A model generated the notes under the pieces. That model did not search any database. It was not told the origin of the DNA and saw only the letters and a program-made list of their open reading frames with translations. From the NCBI GenBank assembly GCA_964617955.1, contig CAZTXB010000001.1, positions 124,001 through 188,000 of the forward strand: a stretch of 64,000 bases of DNA. Direction: 5' to 3'. Positions 45,132-54,138 of this stretch are shown here, in pieces (within the stretch, counting starts at the first letter, position 1; every line of letters starts with the position of its first letter). The DNA comes from JABWCE01 sp964617955 (GTDB lineage: Bacteria; Bacteroidota; Bacteroidia; NS11-12g; UBA9320). The position numbers and the translations under genes are program-made.

Positions 45132-45986
45132 ATGCGCAGGGCCTTTTATTTGACCATTTCGATTGCATTGCTGATGTCGTGTAAGGACAGTTACAACTAT
45201 GTGATGCGAAAAGGTTCCCAGGTAAAAAAATACGAATATGCAAAAAAGTATTTTGATAAAAAGAAATATGCCAAAGCACAACCCCTGTTAGAAGAAATTT
45301 ATCCTCAATACAAAGGAAAAAAAGAAGCGGAGAGTATTTATTACATGCTTGCTTACAGTCACTATAAACTGCACGACTACTTATTGGCCAGTTATCATTT
45401 TGATAATTTCACCACCATGTATTCGTTGAGTTCCAAAGTAGAAGAATGCGCCTTTATGCATTGTTTATGTGAGTTTTACAAATCCCAACCCTTTTACCTC
45501 GACCAAACCATCACCCAGAATGGCATCAAGCAATTTCAAATTTTTGTAAACAACTATCCTGATGGCAAATATGTAGTAACCTGCAATGAATACATCGACA
45601 AACTCAGGGCAAAGCTGCACAAAAAAGCCTATAGCAACGCCATGCTTTATTACCAGATTGGCGATTACAAGGCCGCTGCAGTGGCGTTTTCAAACACACT
45701 AAAAGATTACCCTGATATACCTCAGTATGAAGAATTGGAATATTTAATTGTCAAGGCTCACTACCTTTACGCCAAAAAATCCATTGTGCAGGTTCAGGCC
45801 GAGCGATTTAAAACGGCTTTGGAATCGGCAGAAGAATTTTACGAAAATCACAATCAAAACAAGGGGGCCTATTACGAGCAAATGAACAATTTGGTGACCC
45901 TGATCAATTCAGCTGCTAAAAAAGCTGAGCTTGAATTAAAAAAGAAAACCAATCCAACAGCCAAACCTGCGAATACACATTCTTAA
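45132..45986 (+). CDS. bamD: Outer-membrane protein assembly factor BamD
   Basis: 284-residue lipoprotein: signal with lipobox LLMSC|KD after a short basic start. The mature part has TPR-like helical repeats (YEYAKKYFDKKKYAKAQPLLEEI; YYMLAYSHYKLHDYLLASYHFDNF), the BamD arrangement. It supports insertion of beta-barrels by BamA. Start 45132 is chosen because of the promoter box. It leads the conserved Bacteroidota block bamD-rpoZ-coaBC-porD; in many genomes recN follows, but here recN is at 59.3 kb. Confidence 0.9.
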   Translation: MRRAFYLTISIALLMSCKDSYNYVMRKGSQVKKYEYAKKYFDKKKYAKAQPLLEEIYPQYKGKKEAESIYYMLAYSHYKLHDYLLASYHFDNFTTMYSLSSKVEECAFMHCLCEFYKSQPFYLDQTITQNGIKQFQIFVNNYPDGKYVVTCNEYIDKLRAKLHKKAYSNAMLYYQIGDYKAAAVAFSNTLKDYPDIPQYEELEYLIVKAHYLYAKKSIVQVQAERFKTALESAEEFYENHNQNKGAYYEQMNNLVTLINSAAKKAELELKKKTNPTAKPANTHS

Positions 45987-46015
45987 AAATTTAAATTACA
46001 AACGAAAAATAACAT

Positions 46016-46345
46016 ATGAAAAAGGAAGAAAAAATATCGACCTCAGCTGTAAGTAGAGATACCCGTTTACTGGATACTCCAACAGGAAATCTTTATGAAA
46101 CAGTGGCCATTATTGCAAAGCGCGCCGGTCAAATTTCCTTGCAAACCAAGGAAGAAATGCACCAGAAACTTGAGGAGTTTATTGGAGACAATGACAACCT
46201 TGAGGAGGTTTTTGAAAACAGAGAGCAAATTGAAATTGCCACTTATTTTGAACAACAGCCCAAACCTACCCTTATGGCGACCGATGAATTTTTGAAAGAT
46301 AAAATTTATTATCGCAATCCGGCCAAAATGGATGTTGAAAAATAA
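46016..46345 (+). CDS. rpoZ: DNA-directed RNA polymerase omega subunit (Rpb6-like)
   Basis: 109 residues. The omega/Rpb6 core is LLDTPTGNLYETVAIIAKRAGQI, followed by an acidic helix and a C-terminal extension ending PAKMDVEK, as in Bacteroidota omega. It stabilises the beta-prime subunit. It overlaps the coaBC start by 14 bases (46332-46345), so translation is coupled. Confidence 0.88.
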   Translation: MKKEEKISTSAVSRDTRLLDTPTGNLYETVAIIAKRAGQISLQTKEEMHQKLEEFIGDNDNLEEVFENREQIEIATYFEQQPKPTLMATDEFLKDKIYYRNPAKMDVEK

Positions 46346-47543
46346 AAAAATTCTGCTAGGAGTTACTGCAAGTATTGCAGCCTATAAATCCGCCTCCCTT
46401 GTGCGCCTTCTGGTTAAGGCCGGGGCTGAGGTAAAGGTATTGATGACTCCCAGCGCAAAAGAATTTATTACCCCCCTTACCCTTTCTACACTCAGCAAAA
46501 ACCCTGTATACTCCGATTATTGGAACGCAGATACAGGCGAATGGCACAACCATGTTGAACTGGCCCAATGGGCCGATTTGATTTTAATTGCGCCGGCATC
46601 TGCCAATACACTTTCAAAAATGGCCAATGGCCAGTGCGACAATCTGCTGATGGCTGTTTATTTGTCGGCAAAGAGCAAGGTGGTTTTTGCTCCGGCCATG
46701 GATTTAGACATGTACAAACACCCTGCGGTATTGACCAATATCGATACGCTTAAAAAGCATGGCATGCTTATGATTGCTGCCGAATCGGGTGAATTAGCCA
46801 GCGGATTGGTGGGAGAAGGCAGAATGGCGGAGCCGGAAAATATTTTTGAGTTCGTGGAGTCCTATTTTAACTCCGGTAAATCGATGTCAGGACTTAAAGC
46901 CTTGGTTAGCGCAGGCCCAACTTATGAAAAAATTGACCCTGTTCGCTTTATAGGCAACCACTCTTCAGGGAAAATGGGCATAGCCATTGCCAATGAAATG
47001 CAAAACAGAGGAGCCCGGGTTACGCTTGTGCTTGGCCCCAGTAGTGAAAACACCTTTCATCCATCCTTAGAGGTGATAAGGGTTACATCCGCTGAAGACA
47101 TGTACAAAGAATGCATGGCCCATTTCGCCAATTCTGATGTTACCGTGATGAGTGCTGCTGTAGCTGATTATACCCCTTCTGAAAAGTCGGACCAAAAAAT
47201 AAAAAAATCGGACGCAGATTTCTCTATAAAGTTATCCAAAACAAAGGACATACTGAAAAGTATGGGAGAAATTAAATCCGGCAAGCAAGTCCTTGTTGGC
47301 TTTGCACTGGAAACCAACAACGAAACAGAAAATGCCCTCGACAAACTGCACAAGAAAAACCTTGATTTCATCGTTCTCAATTCGTTGAACGACAAAGGGG
47401 CAGGATTTCAAGGCGATACCAATAAAGTCACCATCCTTGACAAACACAAAGCAACACGCACTTTTGAATTGAAACAAAAATGGGAAGTGGCCAAAGACAT
47501 TGTTACCAAAATAGAAGAATTTACACGTGCGACTAAAGATTAA
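46332..47543 (+). CDS. coaBC: Phosphopantothenoylcysteine decarboxylase / phosphopantothenate-cysteine ligase
   Basis: 403 residues, coenzyme A biosynthesis. The CoaC flavoprotein half (1-180) has GVTASIAAYKS, HVELAQWAD with the active-site His, and APASANTLSKMANG. Where E. coli Dfp has PAMN and the loop Cys in ACGD, this protein reads PAMD and LASGL, so Asn is Asp and Cys is Ser. The CoaB half (~190-400) has SAGPTYEKIDPVRFIGNHSSGKMG and the CTP-site region AAVADYTP. It is sandwiched by overlaps with rpoZ (14 bases) and porD (17 bases). Confidence 0.92.
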   Translation: MLKNKKILLGVTASIAAYKSASLVRLLVKAGAEVKVLMTPSAKEFITPLTLSTLSKNPVYSDYWNADTGEWHNHVELAQWADLILIAPASANTLSKMANGQCDNLLMAVYLSAKSKVVFAPAMDLDMYKHPAVLTNIDTLKKHGMLMIAAESGELASGLVGEGRMAEPENIFEFVESYFNSGKSMSGLKALVSAGPTYEKIDPVRFIGNHSSGKMGIAIANEMQNRGARVTLVLGPSSENTFHPSLEVIRVTSAEDMYKECMAHFANSDVTVMSAAVADYTPSEKSDQKIKKSDADFSIKLSKTKDILKSMGEIKSGKQVLVGFALETNNETENALDKLHKKNLDFIVLNSLNDKGAGFQGDTNKVTILDKHKATRTFELKQKWEVAKDIVTKIEEFTRATKD

Positions 47544-48432
47544 ACTGCTGAGTTTGTTATGCGCTTTGCTAGTGCTTGTTAATCATGCACAAAGCCAGGA
47601 CCTTAATGCCACGGTCAGAGTAATGACCAACGACTTGCCGAATGCCGATCGTGCATTGGTTGCTGATTTGCAAACTGCCATTTTTAATTTTTTGAACAAC
47701 AAAAAATGGAGCGACGATAAAATTCAAATCAACGAAAAAATCGATTGTACCTTCATTGTCAATTTAAAAAGTCAACAAAGCGATAATTTTACCGCAACCG
47801 TTGAAATTCAATCCAGCCGGCCCGTATTCGGCTCAACTTACAACACTATTCTATTTAGGCATCTTGACAATTGGGAGTTTAAGTATTCGCTTTACCTTCC
47901 ATTGGATTATCAGGAAGTAGCCTATACCAGTCAACTCACCAGCTTATTGGCCTTTTACGCCAACCTGATACTGGGTTTGGATTACGATTCTTATTCCATG
48001 GAAGGCGGAAGTGCTTATTTCAGAAAAGCTCAAAATATTAAAAATCTGGCCATGAATGAAACAGGTTGGGGTATTCGCGATGGTAAAAACAATTTCAACC
48101 GTTATTTTCTGATTGAGAATATACTCGACGAGAGGTATAAAAGCATTCACAGTGCTTTGTACTTATACCATATAAAAGGTATGGATATTATGTATAAAGA
48201 GTTGGATAAAGGGAGGGCCTCGGTGATTGATGCCCTCACTGAATTAAAGAAAATATACAATATTTACCCCAATTCTTTTACCCTCTTTTTATTTTTTGAA
48301 GCCAAAAACAAGGAACTGGTAAAAATATTTACAAAAGCCACGCCAACTTTAAAAAACAGGGCCTACGAACTACTCATACAACTCAACCCATACAATCGCA
48401 GCAAGTACGACGACATGCTTAAGGCGAATTGA
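47527..48432 (+). CDS. porD: T9SS protein PorD (DUF4835)
   Basis: 301 residues, GTG start overlapping coaBC by 17 bases. The signal peptide ends HAQSQ. The DUF4835 body includes LNATVRVMTN, LQTAIFNFLNNKKWSDD and FYANLILGLDYDSYS. PorD is needed for type IX secretion and gliding in Porphyromonas and Flavobacterium and is conserved at this spot; it would serve the five sorting-domain proteins seen in the window. No second copy seen. Confidence 0.9.
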   Translation: MRLKIKLLSLLCALLVLVNHAQSQDLNATVRVMTNDLPNADRALVADLQTAIFNFLNNKKWSDDKIQINEKIDCTFIVNLKSQQSDNFTATVEIQSSRPVFGSTYNTILFRHLDNWEFKYSLYLPLDYQEVAYTSQLTSLLAFYANLILGLDYDSYSMEGGSAYFRKAQNIKNLAMNETGWGIRDGKNNFNRYFLIENILDERYKSIHSALYLYHIKGMDIMYKELDKGRASVIDALTELKKIYNIYPNSFTLFLFFEAKNKELVKIFTKATPTLKNRAYELLIQLNPYNRSKYDDMLKAN

Positions 48433-48464
48433 GAGTCGAATCTATTAAATTGAGTTTCCCCGGT

Positions 48465-48980
48465 TTATTTTATAAAAAAGTTTTTTAATTCGCTGGCTTC
48501 GTCCGGCTTAATTTTTCCTGCAAACAACAACCTCAATTGCCGACGTCGCAATGCGCCATCGAACTTCTCTATTTCCTCCGGCGACTCCGGTTTGAGCTCA
48601 GGCACCTTTACAGGCCTGTTTCGCGAATCCAAAGCCACAAAAGTATAGTAGGCGTCATTGCATTTAATTTTTTCGCCTCTGGGCACATTCTCAGCCCAAA
48701 CTTCTATGAATACCTCCATCGAGCTGCTGAAGGCTCTGGTGACCCAGGCTTTGATATTGACCACATCACCGAGTTTAATGGGTTCCTTAAAAGAAACCGT
48801 ATCAACCGAAGCGGTAACCACTATGGAGTTGGAATGCTTTTGAGCTGCTATGGCAGAAGCTATGTCCATCCAATGCAGCAATCGCCCTCCCATTAAATTG
48901 TTTAAGGTATTGGTATCGTTTGGCAAAACGATTTCGGTCATAATGGTTAGGGACTGGGCCGGTGTTTTGAAAGTAGTCAT
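48465..48980 (-). CDS. Hot-dog fold acyl-CoA thioesterase
   Basis: 171 residues from ATG 48980; the frame extends to 49028, but the family opening (MTEIVLPNDTNTLNNLMGG) supports the nearer start. The hot-dog motif GGRLLHWMDIASAIAAQKHS and VTASVDTVSFKEPI are those of YciA/BACH-type thioesterases. It hydrolyses acyl-CoA in the cytosol. A single domain is present, with an added ~30-residue helical tail. Confidence 0.88.
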   Translation of the reverse strand: MTTFKTPAQSLTIMTEIVLPNDTNTLNNLMGGRLLHWMDIASAIAAQKHSNSIVVTASVDTVSFKEPIKLGDVVNIKAWVTRAFSSSMEVFIEVWAENVPRGEKIKCNDAYYTFVALDSRNRPVKVPELKPESPEEIEKFDGALRRRQLRLLFAGKIKPDEASELKNFFIK

Positions 48981-49111
48981 GGTTTGGTTTAAATCGGCAA
49001 AGTTCTGCCAATAAACTATAGAAACCAATGAAGAATCCTTAAAGAATGTAACTATTTGTAAAGAACTTGCTCAATTCGCACTCCGAGCCGGAATTTCCAC
49101 TTAAAAAAATC

Positions 49112-50080
49112 TCATTTTTTTTCATCGGATTCTTTCGGAATCAGATGATCTAAAATTTCGAGCACCGCGTGAGCCATTTCATTTTTATGGTCTTCCAGTG
49201 GGTTGACCTCTGTTATTTCCATAGCGACGATCTTAGGCGACTTAAATAGGTAATTCAGAAGTTCTTTGGCATTTTTTAAAGTCATACCGTCAGGGGTGCT
49301 GGTTCCGGTGCCTTCTGAAACGCTTGGGTCCATGCTGTCCACGTCAAACGATATATAAATCAAATCGCAGTCATCAAGATAATCAAGACTTTCCTTGGCG
49401 AGGTTTTTCATGTTCATGCTCTGAATGTGTTCAGGGCCGTAATACTTAATTTGGTTGTCTTCGATATCCCTCCACTCCGCAGTTTCGAGGTCTCTGATAC
49501 CTATATACAATACATCTTCAGGAAATAATTTAGGATGAATATGTCTGTCACCGGCATGGGTTAATTTTTTCCAGTAATGCTTGGTCGCCTCGTCGATAGG
49601 GTTTTTTTTCTCCGAAAAGTACACATCTCCTAAACTGGCTGCCAGTGACATACCATGAATATTTCCACTGGGTGTTGTATAAGGTGAATGCAGGTCACCG
49701 TGTGCATCGATCCATATCACACCCAATTTCTTTTTGGGATAAAAATTCTTAATGGCAGCTATGGTTCCTATGGCCGAACTGTGGTCGCCCGAAAGAATAA
49801 GTGGAAACTGGTCGTATTCAAAGCAATCTTCTACTTCGTCGATAATCCCATCAATGACTTTGCTGATATGATCAATATACCTGGCATAACGGTAGGGCGT
49901 CGGGTGGATGAGCTCGTAGTTCCGGTCTTCGATGCGCGTAAAATAAAAACGGCTAAAAAAATCGCCCTTTCTTGTGATATCGGCGTACATAATGGCCTCC
50001 GGCCCATGACTGGCCCCTCTTTTCCCGCAACCCAATTCAGAGGGAACTAATATGATATGGTAATTGCGTTCATCCGTCAT
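49112..50080 (-). CDS. rocF: Arginase (ureohydrolase family)
   Basis: 322 residues. The three Mn-binding signatures are present: GDHSSAIGT, DAHGDLHSPYTTPSGNIHGM and SFDVDSMDPSVSEGTGT. The SGNIHGM and CDVDS-like positions favour arginase over agmatinase or formiminoglutamase, but formimidoylglutamase activity is hard to exclude by eye. With rocD (20359-21585) it makes a two-step arginine-to-glutamate semialdehyde path. -7 box at 50085-50092. Confidence 0.85.
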   Translation of the reverse strand: MTDERNYHIILVPSELGCGKRGASHGPEAIMYADITRKGDFFSRFYFTRIEDRNYELIHPTPYRYARYIDHISKVIDGIIDEVEDCFEYDQFPLILSGDHSSAIGTIAAIKNFYPKKKLGVIWIDAHGDLHSPYTTPSGNIHGMSLAASLGDVYFSEKKNPIDEATKHYWKKLTHAGDRHIHPKLFPEDVLYIGIRDLETAEWRDIEDNQIKYYGPEHIQSMNMKNLAKESLDYLDDCDLIYISFDVDSMDPSVSEGTGTSTPDGMTLKNAKELLNYLFKSPKIVAMEITEVNPLEDHKNEMAHAVLEILDHLIPKESDEKK

Positions 50081-50084
50081 GATG

Positions 50085-50092
50085 CAAAGATA
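50085..50092 (-). promoter_or_regulatory. -7 promoter box TATCTTTG for arginase
   Basis: Minus-strand TAnnTTTG followed by C, four bases before the ATG at 50080. It makes arginase transcription independent of the ACIII operon. Confidence 0.55.
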
Positions 50093-50195
50093 AGGTATAT
50101 TTTAATGTGCGCTTATTTACTTAATACTTTGACAATCTGTTTTTTCTACTACTTTCTGCGAGGGTTCAAAATTGAAAAATTTTAAGCTAAATAAA

Positions 50196-50224
50196 AAAGC
50201 CTGCACTAAAATAATGCAGGCTTT
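50196..50224 (-). terminator. Strong terminator after the ACIII operon
   Basis: Perfect 10-base stem AAAGCCTGCA/TGCAGGCTTT with a nine-base loop. On the minus strand the stem runs into TTTTTTAT. It lies 17 bases beyond the actF stop and ends the ACIII transcript before arginase. Confidence 0.85.
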
Positions 50225-50241
50225 ATTAATCTTTATAAAAA

Positions 50242-51573
50242 TTACGCCCCAGTATCGTAAGTGGCTGATTCGATAATGTAGGGGTGGTTAATGGCGTATA
50301 AATTGGCTTTTGATATGCAATACTGAACTACATAGATAAACAAGCCGGTAAACGCGATAGGCATTCCTATTTCAAGAGCCCCTACTCCTGTTGCTGCGCC
50401 AACAGTACCCGGCATAATCATCAAGAAAATATCGAGCCAGTGGCCAACCAAAATAAAAGTACCTGCAATGATGAGGGTCATCGGCTTGCGCTTGGTATCT
50501 CTCATCATGAGGATTAAAAAGGGTATGAAGAAATTGATAAATAAGTTCACAAAAAAGAAAGGTCGGAAATATCCATGCAGTCGGATGTTGTAGTAAACCA
50601 CCTCTTCATGAATATTGGCGTACCATATCAAAAGGAATTGTGCCAACCAGGTATAAGCCCAAAAAATACAGAAGGCAAACATAAACTTGCCCAAATCATG
50701 AAAAACTTCTTCCGAAACCAATTCCATATAACCTTTTGATTTTAGGTAAATGGTAAAGAAGGCTATCATGGTTACTGTGGTTACAAAAAGAACTGCAAAA
50801 TTGTTGATGGTAAAAATTGTACTGTACCAATGGGCATCCACACTCATAATAACCAGCCAAATCATAATTGAGAAGCTGAATCCAAAGATTACCAAAAAGG
50901 CTGCCGAAAATCTTATGGAGCGTTTAAAGAAAGTCAATCCGCCTTCAACATCCTCTCTTAGCGACAAACGGCGAAGAATGATTCTGAAACCATACCATAT
51001 TAAGGCGAACAAAGGCACACCTAAAAATAAAAACTTGCTGTTTAAAAAAGCTGACTTTCCGTCTAGAATTTTATCGAAGCCTTCCATGCCCTCTTTTAAT
51101 CCCTGATGTTCATAATGCAGCCAGTGATAAATTTCTTTACCTCCAAATATTAGGGTAATCAAGAGCAATAAAAATCCAATGGGTATATAACCGCTCATTC
51201 CCTCGGCAACTCTTTTTACCATTACAGCCCAACCTGCATTTGCTACATAGTTCAGGGCTACAAAAAACAAAGCCCCTACTCCAAATAATAAGAAATAGTA
51301 ACTGTTTACAAGCATATTGGCCCAAAATCTTTTGGTCCATGAGGCTGCATGTGCATCATGTGGAGCGGCTCCTTCATGTGATTCACCCGGATGAACAGCT
51401 GTAGCATGCTCAGTCGGCGCTGCTTCATGGGAATGTGAATCTTGACCTTTTAATTGGATAACTCCAATAACAGAGAGTATTATACCCACCGAAAACAAAA
51501 CGATGCTTACCATTTTGGAACGGGAGGTGAATTCAAATTTTTCTTGTTTTATTTCTACGTGATGTTGTCCCAT
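50242..51573 (-). CDS. actF: ACIII subunit ActF (quinol:cytochrome c oxidoreductase membrane subunit)
   Basis: 443 residues, about ten membrane helices, with a His-rich periplasmic loop (~35-75: HSHEAAPTEH, ESHEGAAPHDAH). ActF resembles the C-terminal half of NrfD-like ActC and together with it forms the quinol-handling membrane core of alternative complex III. It is the last gene of the operon, 15 bases after actE, and ends just before a strong terminator; no cox genes follow. Confidence 0.9.
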   Translation of the reverse strand: MGQHHVEIKQEKFEFTSRSKMVSIVLFSVGIILSVIGVIQLKGQDSHSHEAAPTEHATAVHPGESHEGAAPHDAHAASWTKRFWANMLVNSYYFLLFGVGALFFVALNYVANAGWAVMVKRVAEGMSGYIPIGFLLLLITLIFGGKEIYHWLHYEHQGLKEGMEGFDKILDGKSAFLNSKFLFLGVPLFALIWYGFRIILRRLSLREDVEGGLTFFKRSIRFSAAFLVIFGFSFSIMIWLVIMSVDAHWYSTIFTINNFAVLFVTTVTMIAFFTIYLKSKGYMELVSEEVFHDLGKFMFAFCIFWAYTWLAQFLLIWYANIHEEVVYYNIRLHGYFRPFFFVNLFINFFIPFLILMMRDTKRKPMTLIIAGTFILVGHWLDIFLMIMPGTVGAATGVGALEIGMPIAFTGLFIYVVQYCISKANLYAINHPYIIESATYDTGA

Positions 51574-51588
51574 GTGATGATTTTGAAT

Positions 51589-52203
51589 TTATTTAACCTG
51601 TGCTGTATCTGCAACTGTAGGAGCAGCGCCATTGGCCATACTTAATTTTTTAACATAGTGAACCACCTTCCAACGCTCGGAAGGCGTTAACATGGCGGCA
51701 TGTGAACCCATCATGTTCTTGCCATAGGTAATCACATGAAAGATCTTTCCTTCGGCTAAGCCTTGAATGAGTGCAGTTTGATAACTTTCAAACGGTGGCT
51801 TTGCAAATTTTCCTTCCGTAATTACCGGACCGTCATTCTTGCCTCCTTTTCCATGACAACTCCAGCAATAGATGTTGTATAACCTCTCTCCTTCAGCCAG
51901 GTTAGCATCGGTTTTCTCAACAGGGTTTACGTTTGCAGCTGAAGCTTCATAGCCCTCTGGTGAATCCGGATAATTATAAATATAATCCAGCTGACCTCTG
52001 GCAATGCTGCCTTCTGCAGGTAAGCGCATCGTCATTCCGTTTGGATTTAAATCCATGTGACGGGTTTGCGAAAAAGGCTCATATCCTTTGGAAATGTACA
52101 TATCCGGAGCATATTCAATGCCTGTATTCTCGCCCCTGCTTTTGCAGGAGTAAATCGCCACCATCACTATAGCAGCTAAAAATATTTGATTAAGTTTACG
52201 CAT
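51589..52203 (-). CDS. actE: ACIII subunit ActE (monohaem cytochrome c)
   Basis: 204 residues from ATG 52203 (lipobox AIYSC|KS; the 52230 start lies deep in actD). One haem motif CWSCH near residue 114 is followed by KGGKNDGP, and MLTPSERWKVVHYVKKL ends the cytochrome fold. In ACIII it is the exit haem to soluble cytochrome c or an oxidase. It overlaps the actD end by eight bases. Confidence 0.9.
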   Translation of the reverse strand: MRKLNQIFLAAIVMVAIYSCKSRGENTGIEYAPDMYISKGYEPFSQTRHMDLNPNGMTMRLPAEGSIARGQLDYIYNYPDSPEGYEASAANVNPVEKTDANLAEGERLYNIYCWSCHGKGGKNDGPVITEGKFAKPPFESYQTALIQGLAEGKIFHVITYGKNMMGSHAAMLTPSERWKVVHYVKKLSMANGAAPTVADTAQVK

Positions 52204-52777
52204 GCACACCTCCTTTGTCGGCATATTCACCTTTATAATCGTGGGTAGACAATACCCCGTTTTTTTTCATAATTTCATTTAACTCGTTTTTGGTACCTGC
52301 ATCAATAGCATCGGTATCAAAGGCTATCAAAAGATGATCATCGGTTTGGCGCAGATCCAAAATGTCTGGCCTTACCCCATGCCCCATCTTATTTCTGAAA
52401 AAGAAGAAGAAAGCCAGTCCGAACGCTGTAAACAATACCGTACATTCAAATACAACCGGTACCATACTTGGGAGCATATGATAATCTGCCGGTTTTCCTC
52501 CTATGTTCATAGGCCAGTCGAATATCATCATGTAAAACTGAAGCAATAAGCCGAAACTAAAGCCTGTAAGTCCGCAAAGAAAAGCGGCTATGGACAGATA
52601 GGTTCTTCTGATTCCCATGGCTGCATCGAGGTGATGCACAGGGAATGGCGTATAGCAATCAAAAATTTCGATGCCTTTTTCTCTCACTTCCTTTACGGTG
52701 CTCATTAAATCGACCTCATTGTCGAAAACGCCGTAAAACAGATTGCGTTTATTTATGGTGGTGCTAAAGCAAAACAT
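52196..52777 (-). CDS. actD: ACIII subunit ActD (DUF3341)
   Basis: 193 residues with two membrane helices (~80-100 and ~115-140) and the DUF3341 pattern: YGVFDNEVDLMSTVKEVREKG, DCYTPFPVHHLDAAMG. It is a small scaffolding subunit of ACIII without cofactor. It lies one base after the actC start-to-stop frame, so it is tightly coupled. The first ~10 residues may not be translated; no better start is evident. Confidence 0.88.
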   Translation of the reverse strand: MFCFSTTINKRNLFYGVFDNEVDLMSTVKEVREKGIEIFDCYTPFPVHHLDAAMGIRRTYLSIAAFLCGLTGFSFGLLLQFYMMIFDWPMNIGGKPADYHMLPSMVPVVFECTVLFTAFGLAFFFFFRNKMGHGVRPDILDLRQTDDHLLIAFDTDAIDAGTKNELNEIMKKNGVLSTHDYKGEYADKGGVHA

Positions 52778-52778
52778 A

Positions 52779-54134
52779 TTACTCTTTGTTTTTTAGGATT
52801 CCTTTTACTTCTGCCATATTAATAACCGGTAGAAAACGGCAGAATAAAAAGAAACAGGTGAAAAATAAACCGAAGGTGCCTATGAATATTCCCACTTCAA
52901 TGTAGGAGCCTTCATACATTACCCACGAAGAAGTTAAATAATCGCGGTGCAATGAAGTTACAATGATTACAAAGCGCTCGAACCACATTCCCACATTCAC
53001 AATAATTGACATAATGAATAGGAACCATGGCGTGGTTCTGGCCCATTTAAACCAAAACACCTGAGGTGCTATCAAATTGCAACTCATCATGGTCCAGTAA
53101 GCCCACCAATAAGGGCCGAAGGCTCTGTTTAAGAAGGCATACTGCTCATATTGAACACCGGAGTACCAGGCGATAAAGAACTCTGTAATATAGGCTAAAC
53201 CTACCATTGTTCCGGTAAGCATCACTACCTTGGCCATTGCTTCCAGGTGACCTATGGTGATGTAGTTTTCATAATTTAATACTTTTCTGGCAACCAGTAA
53301 AAGGGTAAGTACCATTCCAAATCCTGAGAAAATAGCTCCGGCAACGAAATAAGGAGGGAATATGGTGGTGTGCCAACCGGGGACAATAGATGTCGCAAAG
53401 TCCATGGATACCACACTATGCACCGACAACACCAGCGGAGTAGAAATACCCGCAAGGATAAGTGAAACTACTTCATAGCGAGCCCAGGTTCTTACTGAGC
53501 CTGTCCAACCCATTGCAAAGAAATTATACCAGAATTTACGCGCTTTGGTAGTGGCTCTGTCGCGAATGGTCGCAATATCAGGTATTAAACCCAAATACCA
53601 GAAAACCAACGAAACGGAAAAATAAGTGGATATCGCAAATACGTCCCAAAGCAGTGGAGAGTTAAAGTTGACCCACAATGAACCAAATGCATTTGGCAAT
53701 GGGAAAACCCAATAGGCGCCTACCCAGATTCTTCCCATGTGAAACAAAGGAAATATGGCAGCGCACATTACCGCAAAAATGGTCATCGCTTCTGCGGAGC
53801 GGTTGATAGACATTCTCCACTTTTGGCGGAAAAGCAAAAGAATGGCTGAAATTAAGGTTCCGGCGTGCCCTATACCCACCCAAAATACGAAGTTGGTAAT
53901 ATCCCAACCCCACATCACGGATTTGTTAATGTTCCAAACCCCTATACCGGTCCAAGTGGTCCAGAATAAGGTGGCTACTAATATCATGAGACAGAAGAAG
54001 GAAACCGAGAAACCAATCCACCAGAGTCTGGTAGGCTTATTTTCCAAAGGACGACAAATGTCGACCGTAACATCGGAGTAGGTCTTTCCTCCTAAAATTA
54101 AGGGGGGCCTTATGGCTGAATCTATTAATGACAT
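52779..54134 (-). CDS. actC: ACIII subunit ActC (NrfD-like)
   Basis: 451 residues, about ten membrane helices, NrfD/PsrC family. Motifs include SVMWGWDITNFVFWVGIGHAG and SVHSVVSMDFATSIVPGWH, which hold conserved His/Asp positions used in quinol binding and proton movement. It starts four bases after the actB stop. The partner membrane subunit is ActF. Confidence 0.92.
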   Translation of the reverse strand: MSLIDSAIRPPLILGGKTYSDVTVDICRPLENKPTRLWWIGFSVSFFCLMILVATLFWTTWTGIGVWNINKSVMWGWDITNFVFWVGIGHAGTLISAILLLFRQKWRMSINRSAEAMTIFAVMCAAIFPLFHMGRIWVGAYWVFPLPNAFGSLWVNFNSPLLWDVFAISTYFSVSLVFWYLGLIPDIATIRDRATTKARKFWYNFFAMGWTGSVRTWARYEVVSLILAGISTPLVLSVHSVVSMDFATSIVPGWHTTIFPPYFVAGAIFSGFGMVLTLLLVARKVLNYENYITIGHLEAMAKVVMLTGTMVGLAYITEFFIAWYSGVQYEQYAFLNRAFGPYWWAYWTMMSCNLIAPQVFWFKWARTTPWFLFIMSIIVNVGMWFERFVIIVTSLHRDYLTSSWVMYEGSYIEVGIFIGTFGLFFTCFFLFCRFLPVINMAEVKGILKNKE

Positions 54135-54138
54135 TTAA

